Origin: NZ13-RE01 sp964612975
GTDB lineage: Bacteria > Dictyoglomota > Dictyoglomia > Dictyoglomales > Dictyoglomaceae
Assembly: GCA_964612975.1 (NCBI GenBank)
Contig: CAZTGC010000001.1
Span: 1 to 64,000 of the forward strand
Direction: 5' to 3'
Length of the DNA: 64,000 nt
Shown: positions 41,942 through 51,327 of the stretch, one piece after another
Layout of the letters: every line of letters begins with the position of its first letter
Position numbering within the stretch: position 1 is the stretch's first letter
Program-made: the position numbers and the translations under genes
The notes under the pieces: model-generated
What the model was told of the DNA's origin: nothing
Seen by the model: only the letters and a program-made list of their open reading frames with translations
Database searches by the model: none

Positions 41942-42350
41942 TTTTCAAGAGGGATTAAATAAAAAGGATAGTGAAAAGTTAAAAAAATATTTAAAAGAAA
42001 TTTTAAAGAAAAAAGGATTTGCTCCAATAAATTATGATATATCTATAGTTTTTGTGGATGATGAAAAAATAAGAGAATTGAATAAAAAATATAGAAATAA
42101 AGATAAACCTACTGATGTGCTATCTTTTAATTTGGGAAAGGATCCAAAGAATAGGATTATTGGTGAGATATACATCTCTATACCCACTGCCAAGAAGCAG
42201 AGTATAGAGAATAATAAATCTTTATTAGATGAGATAGTTTTTCTTTCCTTACATGGTATATTACATATCTTGGGTTATGATCATAAACATCCATGGGAAA
42301 AGGAAGAAATGGAGAAGGAGACTCAAAATTCATTAAAATATTGGGTATAA
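41922..42350 (+). CDS. ybeY: Endoribonuclease YbeY (rRNA maturation factor)
   Basis: Zinc-dependent RNase acting in 16S rRNA 3' maturation and ribosome quality control. The 142-residue protein contains DKPTDVLSFNLG and the metal site LHGILHILGYDH near residue 117 (HxxxHxxGxDH). Start GTG at 41922, within phoH, following GGAGAAGG. The phoH-ybeY-dgkA order is conserved across Firmicutes. Confidence 0.95.
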   Translation: MSLEIFSFQEGLNKKDSEKLKKYLKEILKKKGFAPINYDISIVFVDDEKIRELNKKYRNKDKPTDVLSFNLGKDPKNRIIGEIYISIPTAKKQSIENNKSLLDEIVFLSLHGILHILGYDHKHPWEKEEMEKETQNSLKYWV

Positions 42351-42352
42351 GT

Positions 42353-42736
42353 ATGAAAACAAGAAGTTTTAATGAGAGTTTGAAATTTTCCATTTTGGGA
42401 ATACTTTGGGGGTTAAAATACGAAAGAAATATAAGGATACAAATCTTTATAGGAATAATAGCTATAATTTTAGGTATAGTATTTGATATTTCAAATATAG
42501 AATTTTTATTAATATTATTATGGACGGGCGTAGTAATAAGTGCAGAATTTTTTAATACTGCTATTGAGAAAGCTTTAGATTCTTATAACGAGGATTTTTC
42601 TCCTTCTATAAAAATTATAAAAGATTTATGTGCTTCTGCAGTTTTTATTTTAGCTTTTTTAGCTGCTATCTCAGGAATATTAATATTTCTTCCTCATGTA
42701 ATTTCTTTTTTAAAAATATTATTTAGAGGGGTGTGA
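42353..42736 (+). CDS. dgkA: Diacylglycerol/undecaprenol kinase (DgkA family)
   Basis: Small integral membrane kinase; in Gram-positive bacteria this family phosphorylates undecaprenol for the cell-wall carrier cycle. The 127-residue protein has about three helices (about 32-50, 53-75, 98-122) and the family motif AEFFNTAIEKALDSY near residue 67. The ATG at 42353 is chosen because it lies 2 bp after the ybeY stop; a longer 147-residue reading would overlap ybeY by about 60 bp. Lipid specificity is not decided by sequence. Confidence 0.9.
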   Translation: MKTRSFNESLKFSILGILWGLKYERNIRIQIFIGIIAIILGIVFDISNIEFLLILLWTGVVISAEFFNTAIEKALDSYNEDFSPSIKIIKDLCASAVFILAFLAAISGILIFLPHVISFLKILFRGV

Positions 42737-44025
42737 AGTATCTGAATTTTGTTCTCCTTTTAATTCTTCTCTCTCTTTCAGCTTTTTTATCTGCTTTAGA
42801 AACCTCTTTAGTTTCTTCTACAAAAATTAAACTTCATCATTGGGCTGTTGAGGGGAATAAAAAAGCAGAAAAACTTCTTAATTTGCTTGAAAATGCTCAA
42901 GAATTATTGGCTACTATTTTAATTGCTAATAATATTGCTAATATTCTTATTGCTTCTATAGTAACAAAGATGATGCTAAGTTATACTCAAAATTTTGGTA
43001 TCTCTATTTCTACAGGTATATCAACCTTCTTTATTGTAATTTTTGGAGAAATGATTCCTAAGACCTTTGGACTTAAATATAAAGAAAGATTTCCTATTTT
43101 CTTTTTTTATGTATTCTATCCTATTTATATTTTACTTAAGCCTATAACTCGAATTTTTTTAGCATTTAGTAGTATTTTTTATCATATATTAGGAAAGACT
43201 TCAGAAAAAGTCTCTCCCTTTGCTACTATCGAAGAATTCATAACCCTAGTAAATGTTGGGGAAAAAGAGGGTATAATTGAAAAAGAAGAAAAGGAATTTA
43301 TAAACAATATAATAGAATTTACTGATACTAAGGTTCATGAGGTTATGGTCCCGAGAATTGATATGATCTGTGTAAGCACTGATAGTCCCTTGGAGGATGT
43401 TTGGAAAAAGATAATCGAAGAGGGACATTCAAGATTGCCTGTTTATGAGGGAACTATTGATAATATTGTGGGAATAGTGCATGCTAAGGATGTTTTGAGG
43501 GCCTTAGCAGAGAAAAATAATAAGAATTTAAAAGAGATAATAAGAGAAGTCATGTATGTTCCTGAAAATATGAAGATTAGTGACTTATTTAATGAAATGA
43601 GAAAAAGAAAAGCCCACATGGCAATTGTTGTAGATGAATATGGAGGAACCGCGGGATTAGTAACCTTGGAAGATCTATTAGAAGAATTGGTGGGTGAAAT
43701 TGAGGATGAATATGATAGGGAAGAAGAGAAGTTTTCTTTTGTAGATAGAAAGAATATTTTAGTAGATGCTAAAATGAATATTTATGAATTAAATGAACTC
43801 CTTGAGGAATATTGGAAAGAGAGGCTTCCTGAAACAGAATATGACACTGTTGGAGGTTTAATATTTGATATATTGGGAAGAGTTCCCTTGAGGGGTGAGG
43901 AAATAAAACTAGGAAATTTGAATATTAAAATAGAAAATATGAGAAGGCAGAGAATTGAGAGAGTTAGAATTACATGTGATAAAAATTTAGAAGAAAATGA
44001 AAATATTGAGGTGGTAGATGACTAA
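42733..44025 (+). CDS. CNNM/CorC (HlyC) family protein with CBS domains
   Basis: A 430-residue membrane protein. A DUF21 transmembrane domain (about 1-145, starting FVLLLILLSLSAFLSALETSLVSSTK) is followed by two CBS domains (about 205-330: VMVPRIDMICVSTDSPLEDV and AIVVDEYGGTAGLVTLEDLLEELVG). The C-terminal CorC_HlyC domain comes last. The family is linked to magnesium or cobalt efflux; the old name hemolysin is misleading. Start GTG at 42733 overlapping the dgkA stop. Confidence 0.92.
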   Translation: MKYLNFVLLLILLSLSAFLSALETSLVSSTKIKLHHWAVEGNKKAEKLLNLLENAQELLATILIANNIANILIASIVTKMMLSYTQNFGISISTGISTFFIVIFGEMIPKTFGLKYKERFPIFFFYVFYPIYILLKPITRIFLAFSSIFYHILGKTSEKVSPFATIEEFITLVNVGEKEGIIEKEEKEFINNIIEFTDTKVHEVMVPRIDMICVSTDSPLEDVWKKIIEEGHSRLPVYEGTIDNIVGIVHAKDVLRALAEKNNKNLKEIIREVMYVPENMKISDLFNEMRKRKAHMAIVVDEYGGTAGLVTLEDLLEELVGEIEDEYDREEEKFSFVDRKNILVDAKMNIYELNELLEEYWKERLPETEYDTVGGLIFDILGRVPLRGEEIKLGNLNIKIENMRRQRIERVRITCDKNLEENENIEVVDD

Positions 44026-45622
44026 GTATATTGTTATTACTGGCGGAGTTATATCTTCCTTAGGTAAGGGGTTAACCACTGCTTCCTTAGGGAGAATTTT
44101 AAAAAGTAAAGGATTTTCGGTTACTGCATTGAAATTTGACCCTTATATAAACGTTGATGCTGGAACTATGAATCCTTATCAACATGGTGAAGTATTTGTT
44201 ACAGAAGATGGTACAGAAACAGATTTAGATTTAGGACATTATGAAAGATTTTTAGATGTAAATCTCAGCTCTATAAACAATGTTACTACTGGTAAGATCT
44301 ATTCCAATGTCATAAATAAGGAAAGAGAGGGTAAATATTTGGGTTCCACAGTTCAAATTATTCCTCATATCACAGAGGAAATAAAGGTAAGTATCTTAAG
44401 AGTGGCAGAAGAGACAAAAGTAGACATTGTATTAGTAGAGATTGGCGGTACCGTTGGTGATATAGAAGGACTTCCCTTTTTAGAGGCTGTCAGGCAATTT
44501 AGGAAAGATGTAGGAAGACAAAATTTAATATACATACATGTTACTTTGGTTCCCTCCCTCTTCCCCACAGGTGAACTTAAAACAAAACCTACTCAACATA
44601 GTGTTAAAGAACTTAGAAGTATTGGAATTCAACCTGATATTATCCTCTGTAGAGCAAGGGAAAGACTTCCTAAAGGTATAAGAGAAAAAATAGCTCTTTT
44701 TACAGATGTTGAACCTGAAGCGGTAATTTCTGGAGTAGATGTAAATGATATTTATAGCATACCTTTGTATTTTGAGGAAGAAGGAATGGGAAATTTAGTA
44801 TGCAATTTGTTGGGACTAGAGAATAGAGAAAGTGATTTGAGAGAATGGAGAGAAATGGTAAATAAATCTTTAGATGGGGAGGTAAATGTTTCTATATTAG
44901 GAAAATATACAATCCTTCCCGATGCTTATCTTAGTGTAGTTCAGGCCTTAAAACATTCCACAAGATATTTAGGAGTTAAATTGAATCTTAAATGGATAGA
45001 ATCAGATAATGTAAATTCAAATAATGTGGATGAGATCTTAAAAGGGACTGAAGGATTACTAGTTCCTGGTGGATTTGGAGCAAGAGGGATTGAAGGTATG
45101 ATTGAAGGTATTAGATGGGCAAGAAAAAATAATATTCCCTTTTTAGGTTTATGTCTTGGACTTCAATGTGCAGTTATAGAATTTGCAAGAAGTATAGGAT
45201 TAAAAGACGCTAACAGTAGAGAATTTGATGAAAATACTTTGTATCCTGTAATTGATCTTATGCCCAATCAAAGAGAGGTAAAGGTAAAAGGTGGAACTAT
45301 GAGATTAGGAGCATATCCCTGTGTTATAGATAAAAATTCCTTGGCCTATCAATGCTATCAGAAAGAGTTAGTTTATGAAAGACATAGACACAGATATGAA
45401 GTAAATAATAGTTTTAGGGATATTTTAGAAAGTCATGAATTAAAATTTTCAGGTCTTTCTCCCGACGGAGAATTAATTGAGATGATAGAACTTAGGGATC
45501 ATCCCTTTTTTATTGCTACTCAATTTCATCCTGAATATAAATCAAGACCTCTTAATCCTCATCCTTTATTCTTAGGATTTATCAAAACAATTTTAAAGGA
45601 GAAAAAACAATATGGACAATAA
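44018..45622 (+). CDS. pyrG: CTP synthase
   Basis: Makes CTP from UTP, ATP and glutamine. The 534-residue protein has the N-terminal synthase domain (TKYIVITGGVISSLGKGLT, KFDPYINVDAGTMNPYQHGEV, EIGGTVGDIEG). The class I glutamine amidotransferase domain from about 290 has its nucleophile in LGLCLGLQCAVIEFA and the His-Glu pair in TQFHPEYKS. Length is full. It overlaps both neighbours by about 10 bp; next to cdd it forms a pyrimidine pair. Confidence 0.97.
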   Translation: MTKYIVITGGVISSLGKGLTTASLGRILKSKGFSVTALKFDPYINVDAGTMNPYQHGEVFVTEDGTETDLDLGHYERFLDVNLSSINNVTTGKIYSNVINKEREGKYLGSTVQIIPHITEEIKVSILRVAEETKVDIVLVEIGGTVGDIEGLPFLEAVRQFRKDVGRQNLIYIHVTLVPSLFPTGELKTKPTQHSVKELRSIGIQPDIILCRARERLPKGIREKIALFTDVEPEAVISGVDVNDIYSIPLYFEEEGMGNLVCNLLGLENRESDLREWREMVNKSLDGEVNVSILGKYTILPDAYLSVVQALKHSTRYLGVKLNLKWIESDNVNSNNVDEILKGTEGLLVPGGFGARGIEGMIEGIRWARKNNIPFLGLCLGLQCAVIEFARSIGLKDANSREFDENTLYPVIDLMPNQREVKVKGGTMRLGAYPCVIDKNSLAYQCYQKELVYERHRHRYEVNNSFRDILESHELKFSGLSPDGELIEMIELRDHPFFIATQFHPEYKSRPLNPHPLFLGFIKTILKEKKQYGQ

Positions 45623-46004
45623 AGAACTTTGGGAGATGGCAAGAAATGCTTTAAATTTTTCCTATTCACCTTACTCTAATTTTCCTGTTGGTGCTGCTCT
45701 TTTAACAAAATCAGGTAAAGTATATTTAGGTACTAATATAGAGAATTCTTCTTATGGGTTGACCATATGTGCTGAAAGGGTAGCCATTTTTAAGGCAGTA
45801 AGTGAGGGAGAAAGAGAGTTTTTAAGGATGGTAATAGTAGGTCAAGAAGGAGAAGGGCTTTTTCCCTGTGGAGGTTGTAGACAAGTAATGGCAGAGTTTT
45901 CTTTAGATATGGAAATTATTTTATATGATTCAATAAAAAATGAATTTAACACTTGGAAGGTGAAAGAACTTTTACCTTTAAGTTTTTCTTTAAGAAGAGG
46001 CTAA
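45612..46004 (+). CDS. cdd: Cytidine deaminase
   Basis: Deaminates cytidine and deoxycytidine in salvage. The 130-residue tetrameric-type enzyme has YSPYSNFPVGAALLT. The zinc/catalytic motifs are TICAERVAIFKAVSEG (CAE) and FPCGGCRQVMAEF (PCxxC). The ATG overlaps the pyrG end by 11 bp. The cdd-era adjacency is conserved in Firmicutes. Confidence 0.95.
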   Translation: MDNKELWEMARNALNFSYSPYSNFPVGAALLTKSGKVYLGTNIENSSYGLTICAERVAIFKAVSEGEREFLRMVIVGQEGEGLFPCGGCRQVMAEFSLDMEIILYDSIKNEFNTWKVKELLPLSFSLRRG

Positions 46005-46008
46005 AATT

Positions 46009-46908
46009 ATGGAAATTAATACAAAATTGGCTTATGTAGGAATACTTGGAAAACCAAATGTTGGAAAATCAACTCTTATTAACCTTTTAGTAGGAGAAAA
46101 AGTTTCTATAGTTGCAGAAAAGCCCCAGACTACAAGACAAAGAATCTTAGGGGTATTAACATTAGAAAATAGAGCACAACTAATTTTTCTTGACACCCCA
46201 GGTTGGTATGAGCCAAAACATCTTTTAGGGAGTTACATGATGAAAGTTATAAAGGATACAATAAAAGATTCTGATGTACTTTTAATGCTTCTTGATTCCT
46301 CTAAGGAAATAGAGAAAGAGGATCTTTTTTTGTTAAATATTGTGAGGAAAGAGGAAAAACCTTATTTAGTTATATTGAATAAGATAGACTTGGTATCTGA
46401 AGAACAATTAGAGAAAAAAATAAAAGAATTAAAGGAAGTTGAGATTTTAGAAGATAAATTAATTAAAATTTCGGCACTATATGGAACAAATAAAGATAAA
46501 CTTTTGGAGAAAATTATTGAAACCTCTTCTTATGGAGAATTTCTCTATCCTCCTGATATGATATCGGATCAGACAGACAAATTCTTTATATCTGAGGTAA
46601 TTAGGGAAAAGATTATACACTTAACCTATCAGGAAGTGCCTCATTCTGTAGCAGTATACGTAGATGAAATTGGAGAAAGAAAAAATGGGAATTTAATTTA
46701 TATAAGAGCTACAATTTTAGTAGAAAGGCCTACTCAGAAGTCCATACTTATAGGAAAAGATGGAAGTATGCTCAAAAAGATTGGAACTCTTGCACGTATG
46801 GAGTTAGAGGATTATTTTAAAAAACAAATATATTTAGATCTATGGGTAAAAGTCAAAGAAAAATGGAGAAAGAAACCTGAAGTCTTAAGGGAACTGGGAT
46901 ATAAATGA
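46009..46908 (+). CDS. era: GTPase Era
   Basis: Essential GTPase in 30S subunit assembly. The 299-residue protein has the G domain with GILGKPNVGKSTLINLLVG, KPQTTRQRILG, DTPGWYEPKH and NKIDLVSE. A C-terminal KH RNA-binding domain (about 200-299, VERPTQKSILIGKDGSMLKKIG) follows. It lies 4 bp after cdd and shortly before deoC. Confidence 0.96.
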   Translation: MEINTKLAYVGILGKPNVGKSTLINLLVGEKVSIVAEKPQTTRQRILGVLTLENRAQLIFLDTPGWYEPKHLLGSYMMKVIKDTIKDSDVLLMLLDSSKEIEKEDLFLLNIVRKEEKPYLVILNKIDLVSEEQLEKKIKELKEVEILEDKLIKISALYGTNKDKLLEKIIETSSYGEFLYPPDMISDQTDKFFISEVIREKIIHLTYQEVPHSVAVYVDEIGERKNGNLIYIRATILVERPTQKSILIGKDGSMLKKIGTLARMELEDYFKKQIYLDLWVKVKEKWRKKPEVLRELGYK

Positions 46909-46922
46909 GGAGGATATATTTT

Positions 46923-47582
46923 ATGGATAGAAAAACCTTAGCTAAGATGATTGATCATACCCTATTAAGACCTGATGCCTCGTCAAGAGATATTGAGGGG
47001 TTTTGTAAAGAGGCTTTATACTATAATTTTATGGCGGTCTGTATTCAACCTTATTTTGTTCCTTTGGTAGATAGATTTCTTAGAGATTCAGAAATAAAAA
47101 TATGTACTGTAGTTGACTTTCCTCACGGCTCAAATTCTTCTTCAATAAAGGCTTCCCAAATTAAGGAGCTTCTTAAAAAGGGAGCCGAAGAATTTGATAT
47201 GGTTATTAATATATCTGCAATAAAAGATAGAAATGAGAAAATTCTACGAGAGGAGGTAAAGAAGGCAGTAGAAGCTGCTGATGGAAGAGTTGTTAAAGTC
47301 ATCATAGAAACATGTTATCTTACTAATGATGAGAAGATTTATATTACTAATATAATAAAAGAGGAAGGAGCTCATTTTGTAAAAACTTCTACTGGTTTTG
47401 GACCTAAAGGGGCAGAAATGGAAGATATAATGTTGTTTAAAAAGATCGCAGGTGATAACTTAAGAGTTAAGGCAGCGGGAGGTATAAGAACTTTAGAACA
47501 AGCCCTGTCTTTTATAAATGCCGGAGCAGACCGTTTAGGGACTTCTCAAAGTATCAAAATCTTGGAAGAATTAAATGAGTAA
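46923..47582 (+). CDS. deoC: Deoxyribose-phosphate aldolase
   Basis: Splits 2-deoxyribose 5-phosphate into glyceraldehyde 3-phosphate and acetaldehyde. The 219-residue TIM barrel has MIDHTLLRPDA and VCTVVDFPHG-like ICTVVDFPHGSNSS. EFDMVINI, VKVIIETCYL, the Schiff-base lysine in FVKTSTGFG and KAAGGIRTLEQA are also visible. I chose the ATG at 46923, 9 bp after GAGGAGG; the alternative at 46905 lies upstream of that Shine-Dalgarno. Together with cdd it suggests deoxynucleoside use. Confidence 0.94.
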   Translation: MDRKTLAKMIDHTLLRPDASSRDIEGFCKEALYYNFMAVCIQPYFVPLVDRFLRDSEIKICTVVDFPHGSNSSSIKASQIKELLKKGAEEFDMVINISAIKDRNEKILREEVKKAVEAADGRVVKVIIETCYLTNDEKIYITNIIKEEGAHFVKTSTGFGPKGAEMEDIMLFKKIAGDNLRVKAAGGIRTLEQALSFINAGADRLGTSQSIKILEELNE

Positions 47583-48261
47583 ATATTATTTTGAAGAAGC
47601 TATTGTTTTAAAAAATCAAAGAATAAAAGATGCAGATCTTCTTCTAACCATCTATGGAAAAAGTAAAGGGAAATATAGTGTGGTGGCTCCTGGAGCTTTA
47701 AAAATAAAAAATAGGTTAAGAGGGAAAATAGAGCTATTTTCCTGGGGAAAAGGATATTTTGTTATAAGAAGGAATTTAGATTTACTAATAAATTGGGAAG
47801 TTATAGATATTTTTTGGGATATTCGAACAAATTTGGAAAAGCTAAATTCTGCTATAGATATTATAAATATTATAGAAAAGAATACGCTTTGGGAAGATCC
47901 TGATGAACATCTCTTTAATATGCTCTTAGAGATGTTAAAATTAATAAGAGAAAAAAACTCTTCCTTCTTTAAAGAAGTATTTTTTATAAAATATATTCAA
48001 TCTCAGGGATTTATAAATACCTTTTCTATAAGGTGTAATAAGTGTGATAAATTGTTTGATGAAAATCTAATAAGAATTGATATATTCGAAAACAAGGTCT
48101 ACTGTAAGAATTGTTTCTTTTCTGGAATTTCTATTTCCCTTGAAACTTTAAAAAATCTTAATAAAATATTGACCTTATCTCTAAAAGAGAGTTTAGATAT
48201 AGAATTATCAAAAAAGGAATTTGAAGATTTAATCAGAGAATATGAGAAAAACCTTCAATAG
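47575..48261 (+). CDS. recO: DNA repair protein RecO
   Basis: Helps load RecA on gaps with RecR. The 228-residue protein has the N-terminal OB fold (FEEAIVLKNQRIKDADLLLTIYGKSKGKYSVVAPGALK). A helical domain with a zinc finger follows (RCNKCDKLF near 143 and YCKNCFF near 173). It overlaps deoC by 8 bp and lies before glyQ, as in Firmicutes. Sequence is divergent, as usual for RecO. Confidence 0.88.
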   Translation: MSKYYFEEAIVLKNQRIKDADLLLTIYGKSKGKYSVVAPGALKIKNRLRGKIELFSWGKGYFVIRRNLDLLINWEVIDIFWDIRTNLEKLNSAIDIINIIEKNTLWEDPDEHLFNMLLEMLKLIREKNSSFFKEVFFIKYIQSQGFINTFSIRCNKCDKLFDENLIRIDIFENKVYCKNCFFSGISISLETLKNLNKILTLSLKESLDIELSKKEFEDLIREYEKNLQ

Positions 48262-48273
48262 GAGGACTTTTAT

Positions 48274-49176
48274 ATGTTAACTTTTCAAGAAATAATTTTT
48301 AAACTAAATGAATTTTGGCATAATCAAGGATGTATAATTCAACAACCCTATGATATTGAAGTGGGAGCTGGTACTATGAATCCTGCGACTTTCTTTAGAG
48401 TATTAGGCCCAGAACCGTGGAAGGTAGCCTATGTGGAACCTTGCCGGAGACCTACCGATGGAAGATATGGGGAAAATCCCAATAGATGGCAACATTATTA
48501 TCAATATCAAGTTATATTAAAACCTTCTCCTAATGATGTTCAGGAGATTTATCTTAATAGCTTGAGATATTTAGGGATAGATATAGAAAGACATGACATT
48601 CGATTTGTTGAAGATAACTGGGAATCTCCCACCTTAGGAGCATGGGGAATTGGTTGGGAAGTATGGTTGGATGGAATGGAAATTACTCAGTTCACGTATT
48701 TTCAACAATGTGGTGGATTTGATCTTTTCCCAATTTCTGCTGAGATTACATATGGACTTGAAAGAATTGCTATGTATATCCAAGGGATAGATGATTTTAG
48801 AAATATTATTTGGCAAGGTGATATTACTTATGGAGATATTCATCTTCAAGGAGAAGTAGAGCATTGTTATTATAATTTTTCCTTAGCAGATATAGAGAGA
48901 TTAAGACTTTTATTTAATGAATATGAGGAAGAGGCGGAAAAATTATTAAATCTTGGGTTTATTTTTCCAGCTTATGATTATGTATTAAAATGTTCCCATA
49001 TATTTAATCTTTTAGATGCAAGGAGAGCTATAAGTGTAGTTCAAAGAACAGAATATATATCAAGAATAAGAAAACTTGCATATAAATCAGCGGAGAACTA
49101 TTTAAAAAGTAGAGAAAATTTAGATTTTCCTCTTGTGAAAAAGAACTGTTGGAGGGAGGAAGAAAAAGTTGAATAA
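48274..49176 (+). CDS. glyQ: Glycyl-tRNA synthetase alpha subunit
   Basis: Catalytic subunit of the bacterial alpha2-beta2 glycyl-tRNA synthetase. The 300-residue protein has LNEFWHNQGCIIQQPYDIEVGAGTMNP at the N-terminus. PEPWKVAYVEPCRRPTDGRYGENPNR and MEITQFTYFQQCGGFD are also present. It has an AGGAGG Shine-Dalgarno and overlaps glyS by 8 bp. Confidence 0.97.
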   Translation: MLTFQEIIFKLNEFWHNQGCIIQQPYDIEVGAGTMNPATFFRVLGPEPWKVAYVEPCRRPTDGRYGENPNRWQHYYQYQVILKPSPNDVQEIYLNSLRYLGIDIERHDIRFVEDNWESPTLGAWGIGWEVWLDGMEITQFTYFQQCGGFDLFPISAEITYGLERIAMYIQGIDDFRNIIWQGDITYGDIHLQGEVEHCYYNFSLADIERLRLLFNEYEEEAEKLLNLGFIFPAYDYVLKCSHIFNLLDARRAISVVQRTEYISRIRKLAYKSAENYLKSRENLDFPLVKKNCWREEEKVE

Positions 49177-51247
49177 AGATCTATTAGTAGAGATTGGAAC
49201 CGAGGAAATGCCAGCAAGTTTTTTAAGGCCTGCTCTTGTTCAATTGGAGAATTTTAAAAAGGAGATTTTAGAAACCAATCTTCTCTTCTATGATGATTTG
49301 AAAGTATATGCTACTCCAAGAAGATTAGTAATTTATGTAAAGAATTTAAAGGATTATCAAAAACCTCAGGAAGAGGAAATAAGGGGACCTGCAGAGAAAA
49401 TAGCCCATAAAGATGGGAAATGGCTTGAACCTGCTATAAGATTTTCCCAGCAATATGGTGGAAGAATTGACGATCTTTTTATAAAGGATACAGAAAAAGG
49501 CTCTTATGTTTTTTTAAAAAGGAAAATTCAAGGAAAAGCTACAAAGGAATTATTACCTAACATAATTAAAGAGGTTATCTCAAAAATTAAGTTCCCTAAG
49601 ATGATGAAGTGGGGAAGTGTAGATTTTCTTTTTGGGAGACCAATAAAGTGGCTATTAATTCTTTACGGAGAAGATGTTATTGAATTAGAAATTGCAAAAG
49701 TAAGATCCTCTAATGTTTCATATACTCCAAGATTTTTGCCTGAGAAGAAATTACAAATAAGAAGGGCTGAGGAGTATTTTCAGATAATAAAGGAAAACTA
49801 TGTAATTTTAGATCAAGAAAAAAGGAAAATGGAAATTCTAAAACAAGCAGAAAAACTGGCACAGGAAAGAGGATTCATTTTGGATTATACTCCTGAATTA
49901 TTAGAAGAAATAACTTTTCTGGTGGAATATCCCACCGCATTCTTAGGAGAATTTGACAAAAGATATTTAAATTTACCAGAGATAGTATTGGAAGTTACTC
50001 TTGAAAAAAAGCAGAGATATTTCCCATTAAGAGATATTAATGGAAAACTTGTAAATTACTTTATTGGTATTAGAAATGGACTGGAAAAAGATATAGAGAT
50101 AGTTAGAGAAGGGAATGAAAAAGTATTAAGAGCAAGACTTTCAGATGCTGAATATTACTTCAATGAAGATAAAAAAGAACCATTAGAAAATTATACCAAA
50201 AAACTTGATGGAATTATATTTCATGAGAAATTAGGATCCATGAAGGATAAAGTGGAGAGGGTAAAAAAAATAATCTTTCTTTTAGAGAAGGAGTTTAGTT
50301 TGAAGGAAGAGAAAAGGTTTTTAGAGAGAGCTGTGGAATTATATAAGGCAGATTTAGGAGCTCTTATGGTAAGTGAATATCCAGAGCTACATGGAATTAT
50401 GGGAGAAATATATGCAAGAAATTCTGGGGAACATGAAGAAGTTGTAAAAATCTTAGGGGAATACTTTTTGCCAAGGACTATGGATGATAAGATTTCTTCT
50501 AATTTATTATCCAATATATTAGGAATAGCGGATAGAATAGATAGTTTAACAGGATATTTTAGTTTAGATCTTTTTCCTACAGGGTCTGAAGATCCTATTG
50601 GCTTAAGAAGGTTAACCAATGGACTTTTAAAAATCTTATGGGAAGAGGAATATAATTTAAGCCTTAAAAAACTTTTTGATTATTCTTGGGATATTTATGG
50701 ATTTAAAGATGATAAAGAAAAGATATGGAATAAAGTAGAGAATTTTTTATCCCAAAGGTTGAAAAACTTCTTATTAGAAATGAACTATCCTATAGATTTA
50801 ATAAATGGAGTTTTAACTCTTGATTTTGATCCTATTTGGAGAGTAAAGAGAAGATTACAATCACTAGTAGAATTAAAAAAAGAGGATAATCTATATGATA
50901 AAATTTATACTTCTGCTAATAGATTGGCAAGAATAATCCCTAAGGATTTTACTCCATTAAAAAGTCTGAAGGAGGAAATTTTAGCTATAGAAGAGGAAAG
51001 AATACTCTATAATAATTTTTTAGAGATTAAAGAAAAATTTACAAAAGACTTTGAAGATGGAAATTATTTAAGCTTTTTAAAAAGCAGAGAGGTATTAGAT
51101 TTAGTGGAAAATATTAATAACTTTTTTGATAAGGTATTAGTTATGTCTCAGGTAAAAGAGGAACGAGATAATAGACTATCTTTAATCTTTTTAATCAAGA
51201 ATCTCTTTTGGGAGATTGCTGATTGGAGTAAAATGGTAAAAGTTTAA
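49169..51247 (+). CDS. glyS: Glycyl-tRNA synthetase beta subunit
   Basis: tRNA-recognition subunit, 692 residues, full length. It begins LLVEIGTEEMPASFLRPAL and has KMMKWGSVDFLFGRPIKWLL. LEVTLEKKQRYFPL and an HD-like region with RLSDAEYYFNEDKKEPLE follow. DPIGLRRLTNGLLKIL and a C-terminal anticodon-binding region complete it. Start TTG at 49169 inside glyQ after GGAGGGAGG. It is the end of a transcription block; a new promoter lies in the next 80 bp. Confidence 0.96.
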   Translation: MNKDLLVEIGTEEMPASFLRPALVQLENFKKEILETNLLFYDDLKVYATPRRLVIYVKNLKDYQKPQEEEIRGPAEKIAHKDGKWLEPAIRFSQQYGGRIDDLFIKDTEKGSYVFLKRKIQGKATKELLPNIIKEVISKIKFPKMMKWGSVDFLFGRPIKWLLILYGEDVIELEIAKVRSSNVSYTPRFLPEKKLQIRRAEEYFQIIKENYVILDQEKRKMEILKQAEKLAQERGFILDYTPELLEEITFLVEYPTAFLGEFDKRYLNLPEIVLEVTLEKKQRYFPLRDINGKLVNYFIGIRNGLEKDIEIVREGNEKVLRARLSDAEYYFNEDKKEPLENYTKKLDGIIFHEKLGSMKDKVERVKKIIFLLEKEFSLKEEKRFLERAVELYKADLGALMVSEYPELHGIMGEIYARNSGEHEEVVKILGEYFLPRTMDDKISSNLLSNILGIADRIDSLTGYFSLDLFPTGSEDPIGLRRLTNGLLKILWEEEYNLSLKKLFDYSWDIYGFKDDKEKIWNKVENFLSQRLKNFLLEMNYPIDLINGVLTLDFDPIWRVKRRLQSLVELKKEDNLYDKIYTSANRLARIIPKDFTPLKSLKEEILAIEEERILYNNFLEIKEKFTKDFEDGNYLSFLKSREVLDLVENINNFFDKVLVMSQVKEERDNRLSLIFLIKNLFWEIADWSKMVKV

Positions 51248-51278
51248 AATTTTATTAAAGTAAAACTTACGATCCTTA

Positions 51279-51287
51279 TGCTATAAT
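51279..51287 (+). promoter_or_regulatory. Extended -10 promoter for ppdK
   Basis: TGC followed by TATAAT (51282-51287) in the glyS-ppdK spacer, with no good -35. Predicted start near 51294, about 34 nt before the ppdK ATG. Confidence 0.55.
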
Positions 51288-51327
51288 CTGAAAAGATATA
51301 TAAAAATAAAATTTGGGAGGAGAAAGG

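Noticed and set aside
50221..50619. 132-residue minus-strand frame inside glyS
   Set aside because: Serine/leucine-rich shadow of AGA/GAA-rich coding sequence, with no ribosome-binding site and a real gene opposite.
51248..51275. Hairpin after glyS as terminator
   Set aside because: Only about six A-T-rich pairs can form, far too weak for a thermophile, with no clear T-run.
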